From positions 186,001 through 250,000 of the forward strand of contig NTMA01000037.1 of the NCBI GenBank assembly GCA_002917075.1: a stretch of 64,000 nucleotides of DNA. The letters run 5' to 3'. This document shows, piece after piece, positions 1-11,005 of this stretch. Under the pieces are notes generated by a model that saw only the letters and a program-made list of their open reading frames with translations, was not told the origin of the DNA and made no database searches. A program made the translations under genes and the position numbers. The stretch comes from Hawksworthiomyces lignivorus (Eukaryota > Ascomycota > Sordariomycetes > Ophiostomatales > Ophiostomataceae). Numbering within the stretch: the first letter of the stretch is position 1; every line of letters starts with the position of its first letter.

Positions 1-3000
1 CCGCTGGTATTTTCAAATGCCATGCTTTTGGTGCGGGGCGGCAAGCTTTAATTTAGACGGTGGGGTGGGGAAAGGGTGCCGATGCCTTAGCGTTAACAAG
101 GTACAGAAAGATGATAGTCAAGGAACCAACAGCGAAAGAAGTAGACAGGAGGAGGGCAATGGCTGCGGTGGAGGGAAAGACAGTAGTCAATGTTATGTGC
201 ACATACTTCAGGGGCGAAGGACGCGCAAAAAATGTGCCAGTGAGGAAGAAAATCTAATCCAAGAAAAACAGGCAAATGGCAGCATAAAGAAACATGTAGT
301 CGTAACATCATGGACGATGAGGCTGTCGTTTTGCAGGATGTGCGGATTTTTTTTTATAAAAAAAGAGGGAAAAAAAAGATGCATAACCCTTAAAACATTA
401 CTAACCTTAATACTGTTGCGAGATTCCTTAGCAGACATGCAACCAAGTACAGCAGTTTTCTAAACTAACCATATTCTCCTTGTTGCGTCTGAGACATACC
501 ATTTTCTGCTGTTTTGCTCCACCTCGGGTTTCGCCTTGCGTTGCGCTGTATCCCGCGTACCAGAGACCTTAACTAGTGTTAAGGGTGCAGCTAGATGTAA
601 GATATTAATGACGCAGTTTGTGCTGATCGCTCTTCCACGCAAATATTTCTGCACAGCTCTACTTTTGCTTGTACGAGTAGCACACGATCGAGGAGCTTGA
701 TTGTTTTCTGCTTCTAATCCCATCACCTTCAAGTAATGCTGAGGGAGTGCAGGGCTGCTGCACCGTAGGACGTCACCGCAACTAGGTGTTACCTAATACG
801 AGGACACATGTATACAAAACATTGTTTGTTTTCCCTGTGTGGAGTAATTGCCACAAATTGGCGGGCCAAGAGAACCATCCGCACGGATAGTACTCGTACG
901 TATTTTTTACGTGGCTTCATTCTATGCATGTTGAAAGACGCCAAAGGTCTTCAGTGGGCCCTTCAAAAAGGGCACAGGGTCTTTCTCCTAGGCTTCTAAA
1001 AAGGGAAGTAGGACAGACCGATGACGAGAAAAGAGAAAGATAAGTAAGCAAGGGCCAAAAAGCAAGCGAAAGAAAAGATCAATAATTTAAGGGGGGGAAC
1101 AAGTCACAACCTATATAGGAGAAGTCAGCAGGGAAGGAGACGTCGGGGAAAGAAAAAGTACGAAAATAACGGAAAGAAGAAAAAGAAGGCAACTAAGCAT
1201 CCCGCACTGGGCAGCAGTTCTCGATCTCAGTGCAAACTTTCGATCATATTTGCAAAATGATGATGGGATTTGCCAAAAACAGGGAGGCGGGGGACCACTG
1301 GCGCCAGGGAAGGTTGTCAGTGGCGGCAGTAAAGGAGTGGAGGCAGGAGCGCAAGGGATCGCGTTTTGCGAGTGCGCAGAGTACAGTACGAGCATATTAT
1401 ATATCCATGATATTGTGGAATACGCGTGGCGTCTTTCAAATGCTGTGTGCACATATGTACTCTGAAAATATAGTAGATATACTATTATGATATGCGTAAA
1501 AGCTCAAGCAAGAATAATATAGCATCTGTAAATTGCCCATACAGATGCGCTGAGAATCGTATCTAACAAGACAAACAACCGACAGAAAGGCCAGCGACTA
1601 TAAAAAATAACATGAGGTGAATGAGCTGGCACACTTCCTAGGGCTTACAAGACACCATGCGGGCAACTTAGTAAACGACATTAACGGTCGAGACTATAAT
1701 AGGTACATTCTGGAAGCGGTTAGCTTTTGAGACATTACAGCGTACCTAAGACACATTCTAGGAACATGAAAGAAAACGGTGGAAAGTACACGAGAGAACA
1801 ACGGTATACGCATGTATGTTCCTCCAACTGGGGCTTTTGAGGAAGACGGAAAATAAAAGATTGTGAAGACAAAACCAGCTAATGTGCCATATAAAAAAAA
1901 TGTGGTACATCGTATGTCCTGGTTTCTTTGTCAAAAATTATTTTTTAGCTTACTCAGCCTACCTAGTCACATACAGCGACTACACACAGGTGAAGCTCAC
2001 TCACTAAGCAATCATCCAGACCAAGCGAGGAGAGGCCGTCCTGGTGGTAGCGCTGCCTCGACAAGGAGGGGTTCATTCGGAACAGTTACCAGTGTGCGGT
2101 AAATGATATGGTATATCATCGGGTTTTTCCTCCTTCTCCCTTTGTCTCCTCCCTTCCGCCCTGTTCCTTATAAATGTGGTCCAAGGGTTGTACATATAAT
2201 CAATAATATTGTTTTTTCCTGTATGTCAAGGTGTGCCGCATGCATGATCCGTCCGGCTAGTCGCCTGCTATTCTCCTCGCAAAATTCGAAATACATGACA
2301 TCACCACTTGCAGCTGCCGACTCCGCCCACCCCATAGCGACAACGCTATGGAGACGCTAGACCGTTTATCTTTCACTGTCACTGTACGAGTAGAGTACCC
2401 TTGCGTCTTTTCGGATGAGCAGGCCACAAGCAGCAGGATTCGTTTGAACGAAGGTGAAGTATTTGTGCTGTATGATACGTACGTACGACACACACACGAC
2501 GTGGTTTTCGTCCATGGTTTTATGTGCTAGTAATCCTCGAACAGTGTCTTGTGTACGTGTACAAGGAAGAGAGCTTGCTGTGAACTTGGTTGCCCCTTCC
2601 GCTTTTCCTGACTCCTTGCTCCTCTTCGTTCCTTTTATCCCGGGTATTCGTTCGATCATCGGCTCTCCCCATTGCCCAACAGCGTGACAATGGCATGGCA
2701 TCCGGCTAGAGCTCTTCCTGATCGACAAATCGCCGATAGTGTGGACAGGCTAACTTGGCAGAACTTTGGTGCTTTTTACGAGAGCTTTAACCAGTATCTG
2801 TCTCTTTCATTGTTCGTGATCTTTTCGCTTTCTGTTCCTGACTTTGCACATCTGATTTTCCCTCTTCCAACTCCCTTTGCCTTTTCCTTCTTTTACCTCT
2901 CCACCTGTGGACCTCCCTCATTTCTTCCTGTTGCTGGTCTTATTTCGCCAATTTCGCTTTCCCTTTCTGCACTTGTCTGTCATCCTTTATAAGTTTCTTT

Positions 3001-4308
3001 TCCCTGGCCCCTTCGCATGCCCTGGTCGTGCTTCATTTTTGATGTCCCTTCTTCCTTTCTCTCATATTCTCTTTTTTCTCTTTTTCTTCCCCCATTCTTC
3101 CAATTCACCCCATTTTTTCTCGTCTTATCTTTCCTGTTGAGCCTGTTCTGTCTGAGCTCTGCACGAGACGATCTTCCCTCCCTCTATGCTGCATTTTCCC
3201 TCTTCTCCAGACGAGTGAGACACCTCTACACCTACTATCCCCCAATAACGCCGAAATCATCATCCCTCTGTCATTGTGCTGTCGTATCTTACCTTCGTAC
3301 CCTTTGTCCATTCCCCAAAACAGCCAGCCGTTACATATGTGGTAAGTAGTGTGCACCATTGTTTTGTTTCACATCCGAGGCCATTGTTTGCTTTTTTCTT
3401 TCTTTTTTCCTTGCCCACTCTAGCCTTCTACAGTCTGAGTTGCTACCACCAACGGCAGAGCCAACTGTTTATCATGAACGAGGCTCTCTATTCTCTACAT
3501 CACAGCAACAAGGGGTAAATAATTCTACTATGTTTTCACGGTAGCGGGTGAGGAAGAGGGAAAATTTCCTAATTTTTTTTTTAGAGAAAAGCCAATATTT
3601 CCCTTTTCCCCAGTCATCTCGATCTTGATTACCCTGGTGCCGTGTCTTCTTTCTCTTCTGCCTCTGAACAATAGCTAGGCTGGGCTACAATTCCCGAAGT
3701 CCGTCTTTGTATCCCGACACCTTCATACGCTCACACACTTCGCTGCTGCTACATAGTATCAATATGATACCCTGCTGTGTGTGTGCGCGTGAGTATACTG
3801 TTTTACTTCCTTTCATTGCGTGTCGTTCTGTTTTGGTCTGCTTTTGCTATTGAGACAGCGCCCTTAATCATCGATTGCTGACAAGTGGAAGTGAAACCTG
3901 CCTGCTAGAAAATTCGCACCTTTTACGCTGCAACATCCGCTTTGGGTGACTTTGACAGGCACGCCACAACATATCAACTATTTTCTTTCCAGCAAATAAA
4001 TATCTCCGAATTCTAGTCATTCGATATTCTGAGAGCTCAACATTAGAGATTTTAAACATTCACAAATAGCGAAGACGACATCAAATAGCCAAGCAGGATC
4101 TGCGCCTAGCCAGCCGGGTCGGATTTCCCTTTATTATTCCTCTAGCATCAACTATTCCATATATTTGATGACCAGCTCCTTCCGTGGACGTCTTCTCTCC
4201 CAGAGCGCTGGTAGATAAACATTGTCTACTTCTTATCTACTCTACATGACAACTGAGCTACCGAATACTAATCGACTTATTTGTTATACCCACCCGTCGG
4301 TCGTCAAA
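1..4308. other. gene-free stretch and long leader of the C2H2 gene
   Basis: I see no gene here: no open frame shows a known domain, and candidate frames are short and low in complexity. From about 2800 to 3450 the plus strand is strongly pyrimidine-rich (C/T runs), as is common in front of filamentous-fungal genes, which suggests a long 5' leader for the downstream C2H2 gene. Short upstream ORFs lie in it, for example a 14-codon ATG frame at 3474-3518 and a 4-codon frame at 3531-3543. AT-rich simple tracts occur near 340-380 and 1880-1900. Whether the leader is spliced cannot be told from sequence. Confidence 0.5.
3474..3518 (+). promoter_or_regulatory. possible upstream ORF in the C2H2 leader
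   Basis: This is an ATG followed by 13 further sense codons and TAA, about 790 nt upstream of the chosen start of the C2H2 gene. It lies just after the pyrimidine-rich tract, where a leader would be expected. Upstream ORFs often damp translation of fungal developmental regulators. Whether this frame is in the mRNA is inference. Confidence 0.25.
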
Positions 4309-5166
4309 ATGCTTTTGCGTGACGCCTCCGGACGCAGAGTCTCTATTCTCAACGAAGGTGATGACTGCCACGAGAGTGGCTACCAGAGCTTCGCATCACC
4401 CCGGTGCTATACCGGACGGCAGTCCAGGGTAACCTCTATCTTGGGCTATTCACATCCACAGGCGTATTATGCATTCGATGCGCCCCCGCTTTCTAATGCG
4501 CCGGAGCTCTCGCGTTCGGATTCATTTGACTCACAAGCTAGCTATGGTCCAGAGTCGCCGCTGACTCCTAGTTCCATCCAACCTGAGTATACAGGAGCTT
4601 ACGCAGCTCGTGATTGTCAGTCACCTTTCTACGGTTACCAGGGAGATGAGCACAACTCTTTTTCCGAAGCGAAAAAAGACGACCTTAATGGAAGGGAGTC
4701 GACCTCGGAACGCAAAGCAAAGCGGTACCCTTGCCGGTATGCGGAGGAACTTGGCTGTGATAAGACTTTCACTACATCTGGCCATGCCTCACGGCACGCG
4801 AAAATACACTTTGCTGTGAGAACGGTACCGTGCACCTTCGAGAATTGCCCCAAAATGTTTACACGTTCAGACAACATGAAACAACACCTCGAAACACATT
4901 ACAAGAAAGGAAGTGACAGAGGACAGCGCTCAAGCGTGGGTGGCCGCAGCTCTGGCTCGCACTCCAAAGGACGAGATGCGTTGCGCCAACAAAGCTCGGT
5001 CACGTCGCCGCCTGAGGATCTGGAGAGACTCTCTCTCTCTGAATTCGACCTGCCAATGCGACCATCTCAAAACCTGGGTGTGGACGGTATAGAATCAAGC
5101 CTGGGTTCTACCAGTAACCCCTTGGACACCCTAGTGTATGCAGCACAGCAGGCAAGAGACATGTGA
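4309..5166 (+). CDS. two-finger C2H2 transcription factor, FlbC/Nrg1-like fingers
   Basis: A DNA-binding regulator of 285 aa from one exon. Two adjacent C2H2 fingers lie near residues 142-197. Finger 1 is C-X7-C-X12-H-X3-H with the helix FTTSGHASRH. Finger 2 is C-X4-C-X12-H-X3-H with FTRSDNMKQH. The FTTSGH...RH helix is shared with yeast Nrg1/Com2-type repressors and, as I recall, with the conidiation factor FlbC of aspergilli. The N-terminal 140 residues are Ser/Pro/Tyr-rich, and the C-terminus is basic then Ser-rich, both probably disordered. An in-frame ATG at 4246 is possible, but 4309 has the better context (TCAAAATG) and gives a compact protein. The long leader with small ORFs suggests translational control. 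The fingers are certain; an FlbC orthologue is inference. Confidence 0.85.
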   Translation: MLLRDASGRRVSILNEGDDCHESGYQSFASPRCYTGRQSRVTSILGYSHPQAYYAFDAPPLSNAPELSRSDSFDSQASYGPESPLTPSSIQPEYTGAYAARDCQSPFYGYQGDEHNSFSEAKKDDLNGRESTSERKAKRYPCRYAEELGCDKTFTTSGHASRHAKIHFAVRTVPCTFENCPKMFTRSDNMKQHLETHYKKGSDRGQRSSVGGRSSGSHSKGRDALRQQSSVTSPPEDLERLSLSEFDLPMRPSQNLGVDGIESSLGSTSNPLDTLVYAAQQARDM

Positions 5167-6004
5167 CAGTGATATTCCTCGGAGAGGTCTTTCTAGAGAC
5201 TATGTACACAATTGTCTTTGTCTCGTCTGCTCTTACCTGAGAGCTAGCAGACACCATTCTAGCTTTGGACGTGTTTCTGTTCTTCTTGACCCCCCTCTTT
5301 TTGTGTACGGTTTAGTGGCGGAGGGTCTGCCTCTCTATTCTCACTTTTCATCTTTGCAAGGCTGTTTCCTAGCCCTTTTTCAGGCCCCATCACACTTTGG
5401 CTAAATCAGTTGTCCAATTTTTTTTTTTTTAAAAAAATCTTTTTATGAAATGGAGAGGAGTCTCATGGCGTTCGGATTCAAGATATGCTCGGTACTGGCA
5501 GAAAAGAAGAGAGCATTCAAACGATGGTACTTTGGCTTGTTTATCCTTTTAAGATTTTCATGCTACCCTTGTGTATGGCCTCGGAAGGTATCTCTTTATT
5601 GGTCTTGCGTCTTTCTGGGGAAAGGGATTTAGCCCGGGTGAAATATAGGATAGGATATGTATAACCAACGCGATACACGAGCGTTGCTAGTCTGAAGGCG
5701 TTCCGTGTGTGGACCTAATATTATTCAATCTTCGATTTTCGTCGGTCTTTGCACTTCTTTGTGCTACTGCAGCGATAGGCGATGAATCCAGACTCGATAA
5801 TCTTTTACCTATCTATTTATTATAAAACGTTGTTCTGCTGGAGCACCAAAACGAGGAGCCTGTAGAAAAAATGCGGAGGTTCAAAAATTTTGCTCGCCAC
5901 AAATGTAGATCTATATAGCATGTAAACTGGCGCTCCGCTAGAGTAAATTGCAAGCAGTGTAATTATCTATCCAGGAATACCCATCTCCCTTTTCACGGTT
6001 TACT
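5167..6004. other. convergent spacer, no gene seen
   Basis: This 838 bp stretch lies between the stop of the C2H2 gene (+) and the stop of acetate kinase (-), so it should hold both 3' UTRs. A T-run followed by an A-run near 5419-5438 could form a weak hairpin. No open frame here is convincing. Confidence 0.5.
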
Positions 6005-7337
6005 CTAACTCCAGATACTCTCATCTTCTGTACCCTCCCGAGCCATTTCTAGCTGCTCGTCGGTCTGACAAATGAGAACACGGTGGAGAGCTCCTGTTTT
6101 GGTGATATCGATGACGCTTTCGTCGACATGTGACCTGTTTAAAGTGGTATCTATAGCGAAGCCGAGACAGCCACATTGCTCGACTACAGCGGCACGAAGG
6201 CGATCGCTGCGTTCGCCGATGCCTCCGGCAAAGACGATGGCATCTACCTGCCCCTTAAGTGTGACATAATAAGAGCCAACAAAGCCACATATGCGGTCGA
6301 CGAAAAGATCAAAAGCTAGCTTGTGGGATGGCTCATCGGATGCAGCAATCTCTGCAAAATTGGTGGTACCTGTCAGCGCCTTCCAGCCGGCTTCTTTGTT
6401 GAGAATCTCCTCTGCCCTCGAGATATGGAGGTCGCGAGTGGATGCAGGAGACAAGCGCCCAACGTCGGACGCGTAGTGAAAGACGAGGCTACGTTTGGTG
6501 GCTGTTAATATTTCCAACCTATATCGCATTTCTGGCCTGCGAAATGTCAACTCACCTTGGATCCACACTGCCACTGCGGGTAGCACCTGGAAGACCGGCG
6601 AGTGGCGTGAGCCCCATGCTGGTATCCCAGCTTCGGCCACCCTTGATGGCACAAGCGGACGCACCACTGCCTAAGTGCAAAGCTATCAGGTTTGTCTCAT
6701 CAACTAGCTTGCCGAGAAAGCCAGCCACTGCGCGGGTTATAAAGGCGTAGCTGAGTCCGTGAAACCCATACTTGCGTAACATGTTGCTCTTGGCAATAAC
6801 TGGGTCTATGGGGTAAGTTTGGATATGCAGCGGTAGCGTGGCGTGGAACTGCGAATCGAAGCAGGCAACATTGATTGCACGCGGGAGCTGGTGCAAGCAA
6901 GACCGGACAATCTCGAGCGATTTGGAATTGTGCAGTGGGGCGAGGTCATTGAGTTTCTCAAGTTCAGAATACGTGTCACCCACGACTACCTGCGGCGCAG
7001 TATAGTTGCCGCCGTGCACAATACGGTGGGTGACAATGGCAATGTCCTCGTGGACGCCAATTTCTGTCAGGTCTGCGTCGTCGATAAGAGTATGCAGCAG
7101 AAACGCAAAGGCATCATCCTGGGATTTAATGTTGACCTGGTCAGCTAAGTTGCTGATCGGCTCATCTTTGTGCACCCTCGTTTCGCCGCGTTTGTAGTCG
7201 AGCTTGGGCGGCGGTGCAGTGAGACCATTGATTACAGCCTCTGCTAGCTGGCGGGGCGTCGCTCGGAAAGCATCGACGGCAAACACGGAGATCTTGACCG
7301 AAGATGATCCAGCATTGACGGCAAGGACGATTTTCAT
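6005..7337 (-). CDS. ack: acetate kinase
   Basis: Interconverts acetate plus ATP with acetyl phosphate plus ADP in the cytosol; fungi pair it with phosphoketolase. There are two exons, 7337-6556 and 6488-6005, giving 421 aa, the usual family length. The 67-nt intron has donor GTGAGT, branch-like TTAAC and acceptor CGTAG, and joins GSVDP to SLVFHY, restoring the family sequence. Visible signatures are VNAGSSSVKISVF at the N-terminus, THRIVHGG, YGFHGLSY, DTSMGLTPLAGLPGATRSG and FAGGIGERSDRLR, covering the sugar-kinase/ASKHA ATP site, the catalytic Arg and the C-terminal Glu. Bacterial enzymes usually end the second signature with His where Tyr stands here. No phosphoketolase gene is adjacent. 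The assignment is firm. Confidence 0.96.
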
Positions 7338-9319
7338 GGCGATATTTGGTTGTTTGACTGGAACTGGAGCTTGTGAGAGGTTGCGCGACTAGGAAGTCAA
7401 ATGGGCGAGTCTGGCAGATGCGTGTGTGTTTATATCTTGTTCAAATGAGTCTAACAAGAGCAGTCCGTGCGGTATATTCGACGTGGCCGGCACTCGCCGC
7501 CTTGATCACCCTAGCTGGCAGCACTCGATTATTATCTGGTCTGATGTTGTCTTCTGCCCTGATTCTTCTCCCAGTCTCGACCACGGTGGGCTGGCTCAGT
7601 CGACGATGTGTTAAGATTACCTAACGTGATATCTCGCTTGCAAATCAGTATGCATCAACTAAAATCATACTCTTAATTCATGCCTCTTTAATTTCCTCCA
7701 TGTCAAAGACGGCAGACAACGTTTTCCCCTGCGAGCTGGAAGTGGGCTGACTTGATGATGACGTAGCGCTGCAATTAACTGACCAGTGAGCAATCGATAG
7801 GTTTCCGTTACCGTTTTGAAGCTCGAAGGCGTAAAGTTTTAAATGGCCCACCGTTTTTAAAAACGCACCCGCTTCCACCATGGCTTTGACAGCATACCGG
7901 CCCCGCCCACTCATCCCCTTCCGTTTTCTTCTTTGGTCCTCCCCACCACCCTCCTGCTTCTCCAATCTCCACCCGGCTTCCCCAATTGCCTCACCGATGA
8001 TCCTGTTGTGTGCCTAAAGCGATATATGTTCCAACCTCTTATGAATACATCGCGACAATTGGGGACTGGGTAGGTATCCCTACTGCGGATTTTGCCCTAG
8101 AACAAGCTGCGCTCGCGCTTGGACTTACTTCTGGTGCTCCAAAGGAGCTCTCCAAGGCGATGTATCCCATAAGATACGGAGTACATTTATTGGTTTCCTC
8201 ATACGCCACCAATATCACCAACGAATGGCGATGCTTGCTTGGACCGATGGAAAAAGAAAGTCGAGATGCAAGACAACGCTAAAAAGAGCATAGACTGCAG
8301 AAGGATCTGCAGTTGTCCGGTCCTGGCTATTACGGAAGAGTAACTTTGTACGAATACCTCCCCTTGCTACGGAGCGAGAGTGTGCATACAAGTACATACA
8401 TAGCTTTTTCGAGCTTGCCGCGCGCGTTTGCCCTGGCGGTGAGCAAAGCTCTGTGCAAACGTTGTGCATGGGGTATGTGAGACAGACAAACTATATATAT
8501 ATATCTAATGGGCATGCCTGTGTGTAGGTTCCTGAGGTCGTATTTTACGAATCTCCTTTTCTCACCTGCACATGTCCTAGCACCCATTTCCTCAAGAATT
8601 GACCTGTAACCGTCGCTATGCGTTGTTGGTCCTAATCGACTACTCTGTTTCCAGATTGCATATAAATGCACCCGAATACCCTCCTTACCCGATTGTCATT
8701 CTTCGGACCATAGACCTTTAGCCACTAATACTGGCGACTTTCTTACGGCATAAGTAAGGAACGACCTACGTCGTCTAGGTCATTTCTGATGAAGAGCTCT
8801 TACGCAGGTACAGATGTCCAGTATCCCAGGGCTGCTTGTATTCTATTGTCATGTTTAATTCATCTTCATCGCTATGCTTTTGCTAAATGTATCTTTGGTA
8901 CAGAATTTGGGTTATATTGCAATATCAGTTTTCCTCGAGCTTCGTTCGTCTGACTTCGTTTCTGATTCCTGCCATCCGTCACGTGTTGCTCGTCGCTTCT
9001 TGCTCTTGTGAATGGTGTGTTCACGTCTCGCGTCCTTTGTGTTTGATCATGAAGTCATGAAATATGAAGCAGAAGAAAGCGACAAACTTAAAAATAATCA
9101 GTGGGAGTTAGAAAAAAAGCAGTATGATGGGTTGGTATGGAATCTGCATAGAAACATAAATATTTCTAGTGCTTTTCCAGTTTGGCAGTATATTCGTACG
9201 TCTATCTTCGTGGTGGTCATTGTTATCATCGTCACTTTCTTGTTGGTTATCACAGTTGTCGCCGTTGTTGAACATGATCGTACAGAACTTTCCTTCTCGA
9301 GCGTCACCGCTACCATACT
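7338..9319. other. upstream region of acetate kinase, no supported gene
   Basis: About 2 kb between the start of acetate kinase and the stop of the next minus-strand gene. It should carry the acetate kinase promoter and the neighbour's 3' UTR. A frame at 8010-8282 (+) reads like protein for about 75 codons but begins at GTG rather than ATG and matches no family I know. TA repeats lie near 8492-8502. A transmembrane-like frame at 9012-9422 is driven by GTC/ATC repeats and runs into the neighbour's last exon. Confidence 0.45.
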
Positions 9320-11005
9320 TCATGGCCGGCTGCTGCTCGATTCGCCAGCCTCTGGCTCTTCTACAATCGGAAGACCAAGAAGGGATGACGAAGCACCTAC
9401 ATCCCTGTTGTCGTTTGGATAAATCTCAGGCGATGGAAGCTCAAATCGGTCAGATGGAAAAGGTACTCCGCGGAACTCGGCATCCGCGTTCTGAGCAATG
9501 GCCCATTGCTCCATGAACCTGAAATAGTCTGGAAGACGGCCGGAAGTGGTGAGCGAAACGATTCAAAAAGGTAAGAAGAGAGTAGAGACTTTGGCACACG
9601 AATGCAATAATGGAGGGCCAGACGAGCGAGGGATGTGGCAAGCATACCTTCAGATCGGCTGAACTGGATACCAAGATACCGAATGTCAAGTCCGCTGCCT
9701 GGAGAAAACGAGGATGCCGATGAAGGCGGTGACACTGTCGACCCCTGATCCGAGTGGATCTGTGAGCTTCGAGAGCTGGAGGCGTGAGATGAACCATGTG
9801 ACGAGCCATGATGATGGTGGTGGTGGCCACTGCTGCTGCTGCCGCCCGATGTGCGCGGTCGCTGCCGCAAGGAGTTCATGGAAAAGCGACGCCCCGGAGT
9901 GCTGCTACTTGCGTGGTTGCTACTGTCTGGCGCACTGCCTCGGCGACCGCGGACCGTGAGGCGGAGTCGACGGTGACTATCATCCCGGTTTTTTATTTCT
10001 GCGTCAAAGGAATATACAAAATACTCTCGATATCGCCGATCAGAACGATTGGCATAGAAGGTAAGGTAGTGATACGTGGTATAGCGATCGCGCCACATCT
10101 TCATCCGCTGGATGGCGCCGATACCGCGGACGTTGCCGAACGAATCAGTGCGGCTGTCTCTGTCCGACCAGATGACGTCAAAGTCAAAGTGGTCGACGAG
10201 GTCCTGACCGCGGAGGTCACCCTGGAAGCGATGGGAGCCCTCAGTGGTCGTAAATTCATACTTGACTTCGACATGGTCATCGTGTACCAGGGTATTGTCA
10301 CTAGTTATGTATCTTATCCGATGTGGCTCTAGGAAAGTCAAATACAGTTCCATGTCACATGGATCGCCATATGGACGATGCCGGGCATGCAGTGTGTGAG
10401 GAAATATATCGGCTGGGTTGCTGGAGGGTACTGTGACACGTCAGGGATGAGTCGCTGAGCAGACAGGGGAAAAGAGGGACGAAAGTAGCTGCGGGGGACG
10501 GGGATTGTTGACAGACGTACAGAAATGCTCCAGGACTTCGCCTTGGTAGCTGCACTGCCATCTTATTCGGCGTGGCTCCGTGTTGACGATCTCCCACGGG
10601 CCGAGATAGACAGTGGCTTCGTTCGCGGTTCGCTCGAATAGAGTTCTGCCCAGAAGGAGAAAGCGAGCATCAGCAACCTACTAGCTCTGGCCAAAATGCA
10701 ATAGGAGTATAGAAGCAGAAAAGAACAAGTAAACAGCGAGAGAAGAGACCAAGCACACGCGCATGCAGAAAAAAACTGAAGATGTAAAAGGGTTACATTG
10801 TTGCCTGGTAGCCCGGCGGCCCCAGGTCGAGGGGCCGCAGAGGCGTCGGCGGCGGGGCCGAGGAATTGGAAGTCACGGCGGACACGGCAGACGAGCTCGG
10901 GGTTCGGGCGGAACCGTTTGGGCTGGTATACGTATAAGCATGGGACGGAGGGTAGCCGACAGAAGATGAAGTGAAGGATGAGGTAGACGACCCAGACGCG
11001 GCCAT
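9320..11005 (-). CDS. uncharacterised fungal protein, four exons
   Basis: Not recognised. The four-exon model is 11005-10797, 10645-10521, 10430-9648 and 9528-9320, which closes in frame at 441 aa. Donors are GTAACC (weak), GTACGT and GTATGC; all acceptors end in AG. The start has a good context (CACACCATGGCC). The first 70 residues are Ser/Thr/Pro-rich. Residues about 75-250 look folded: they are rich in Tyr, Trp, Asp and Arg, with motifs such as YLGPWEIVN and FDFDVIWSDRDSRTDSFG. A Ser-rich linker follows with a run of six His, then a short conserved-looking tail (DIRYLGIQFSRSEDYFRF). There is no signal peptide or membrane segment. The splice joins are inferred from frame continuity; the first intron (151 nt) is the least certain. 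Confidence 0.7.

Noticed and set aside
8010..8282. Idea that this frame is a phosphoketolase or acyltransferase remnant
   Set aside because: I compared it mentally with the N-termini of both families and found no shared motif, so no function is assigned.
9012..9422. Plus-strand frame with a strong hydrophobic segment
   Set aside because: The membrane-like stretch comes from a GTC/ATC-rich tract, and the frame continues into the last exon of the minus-strand gene in antisense.
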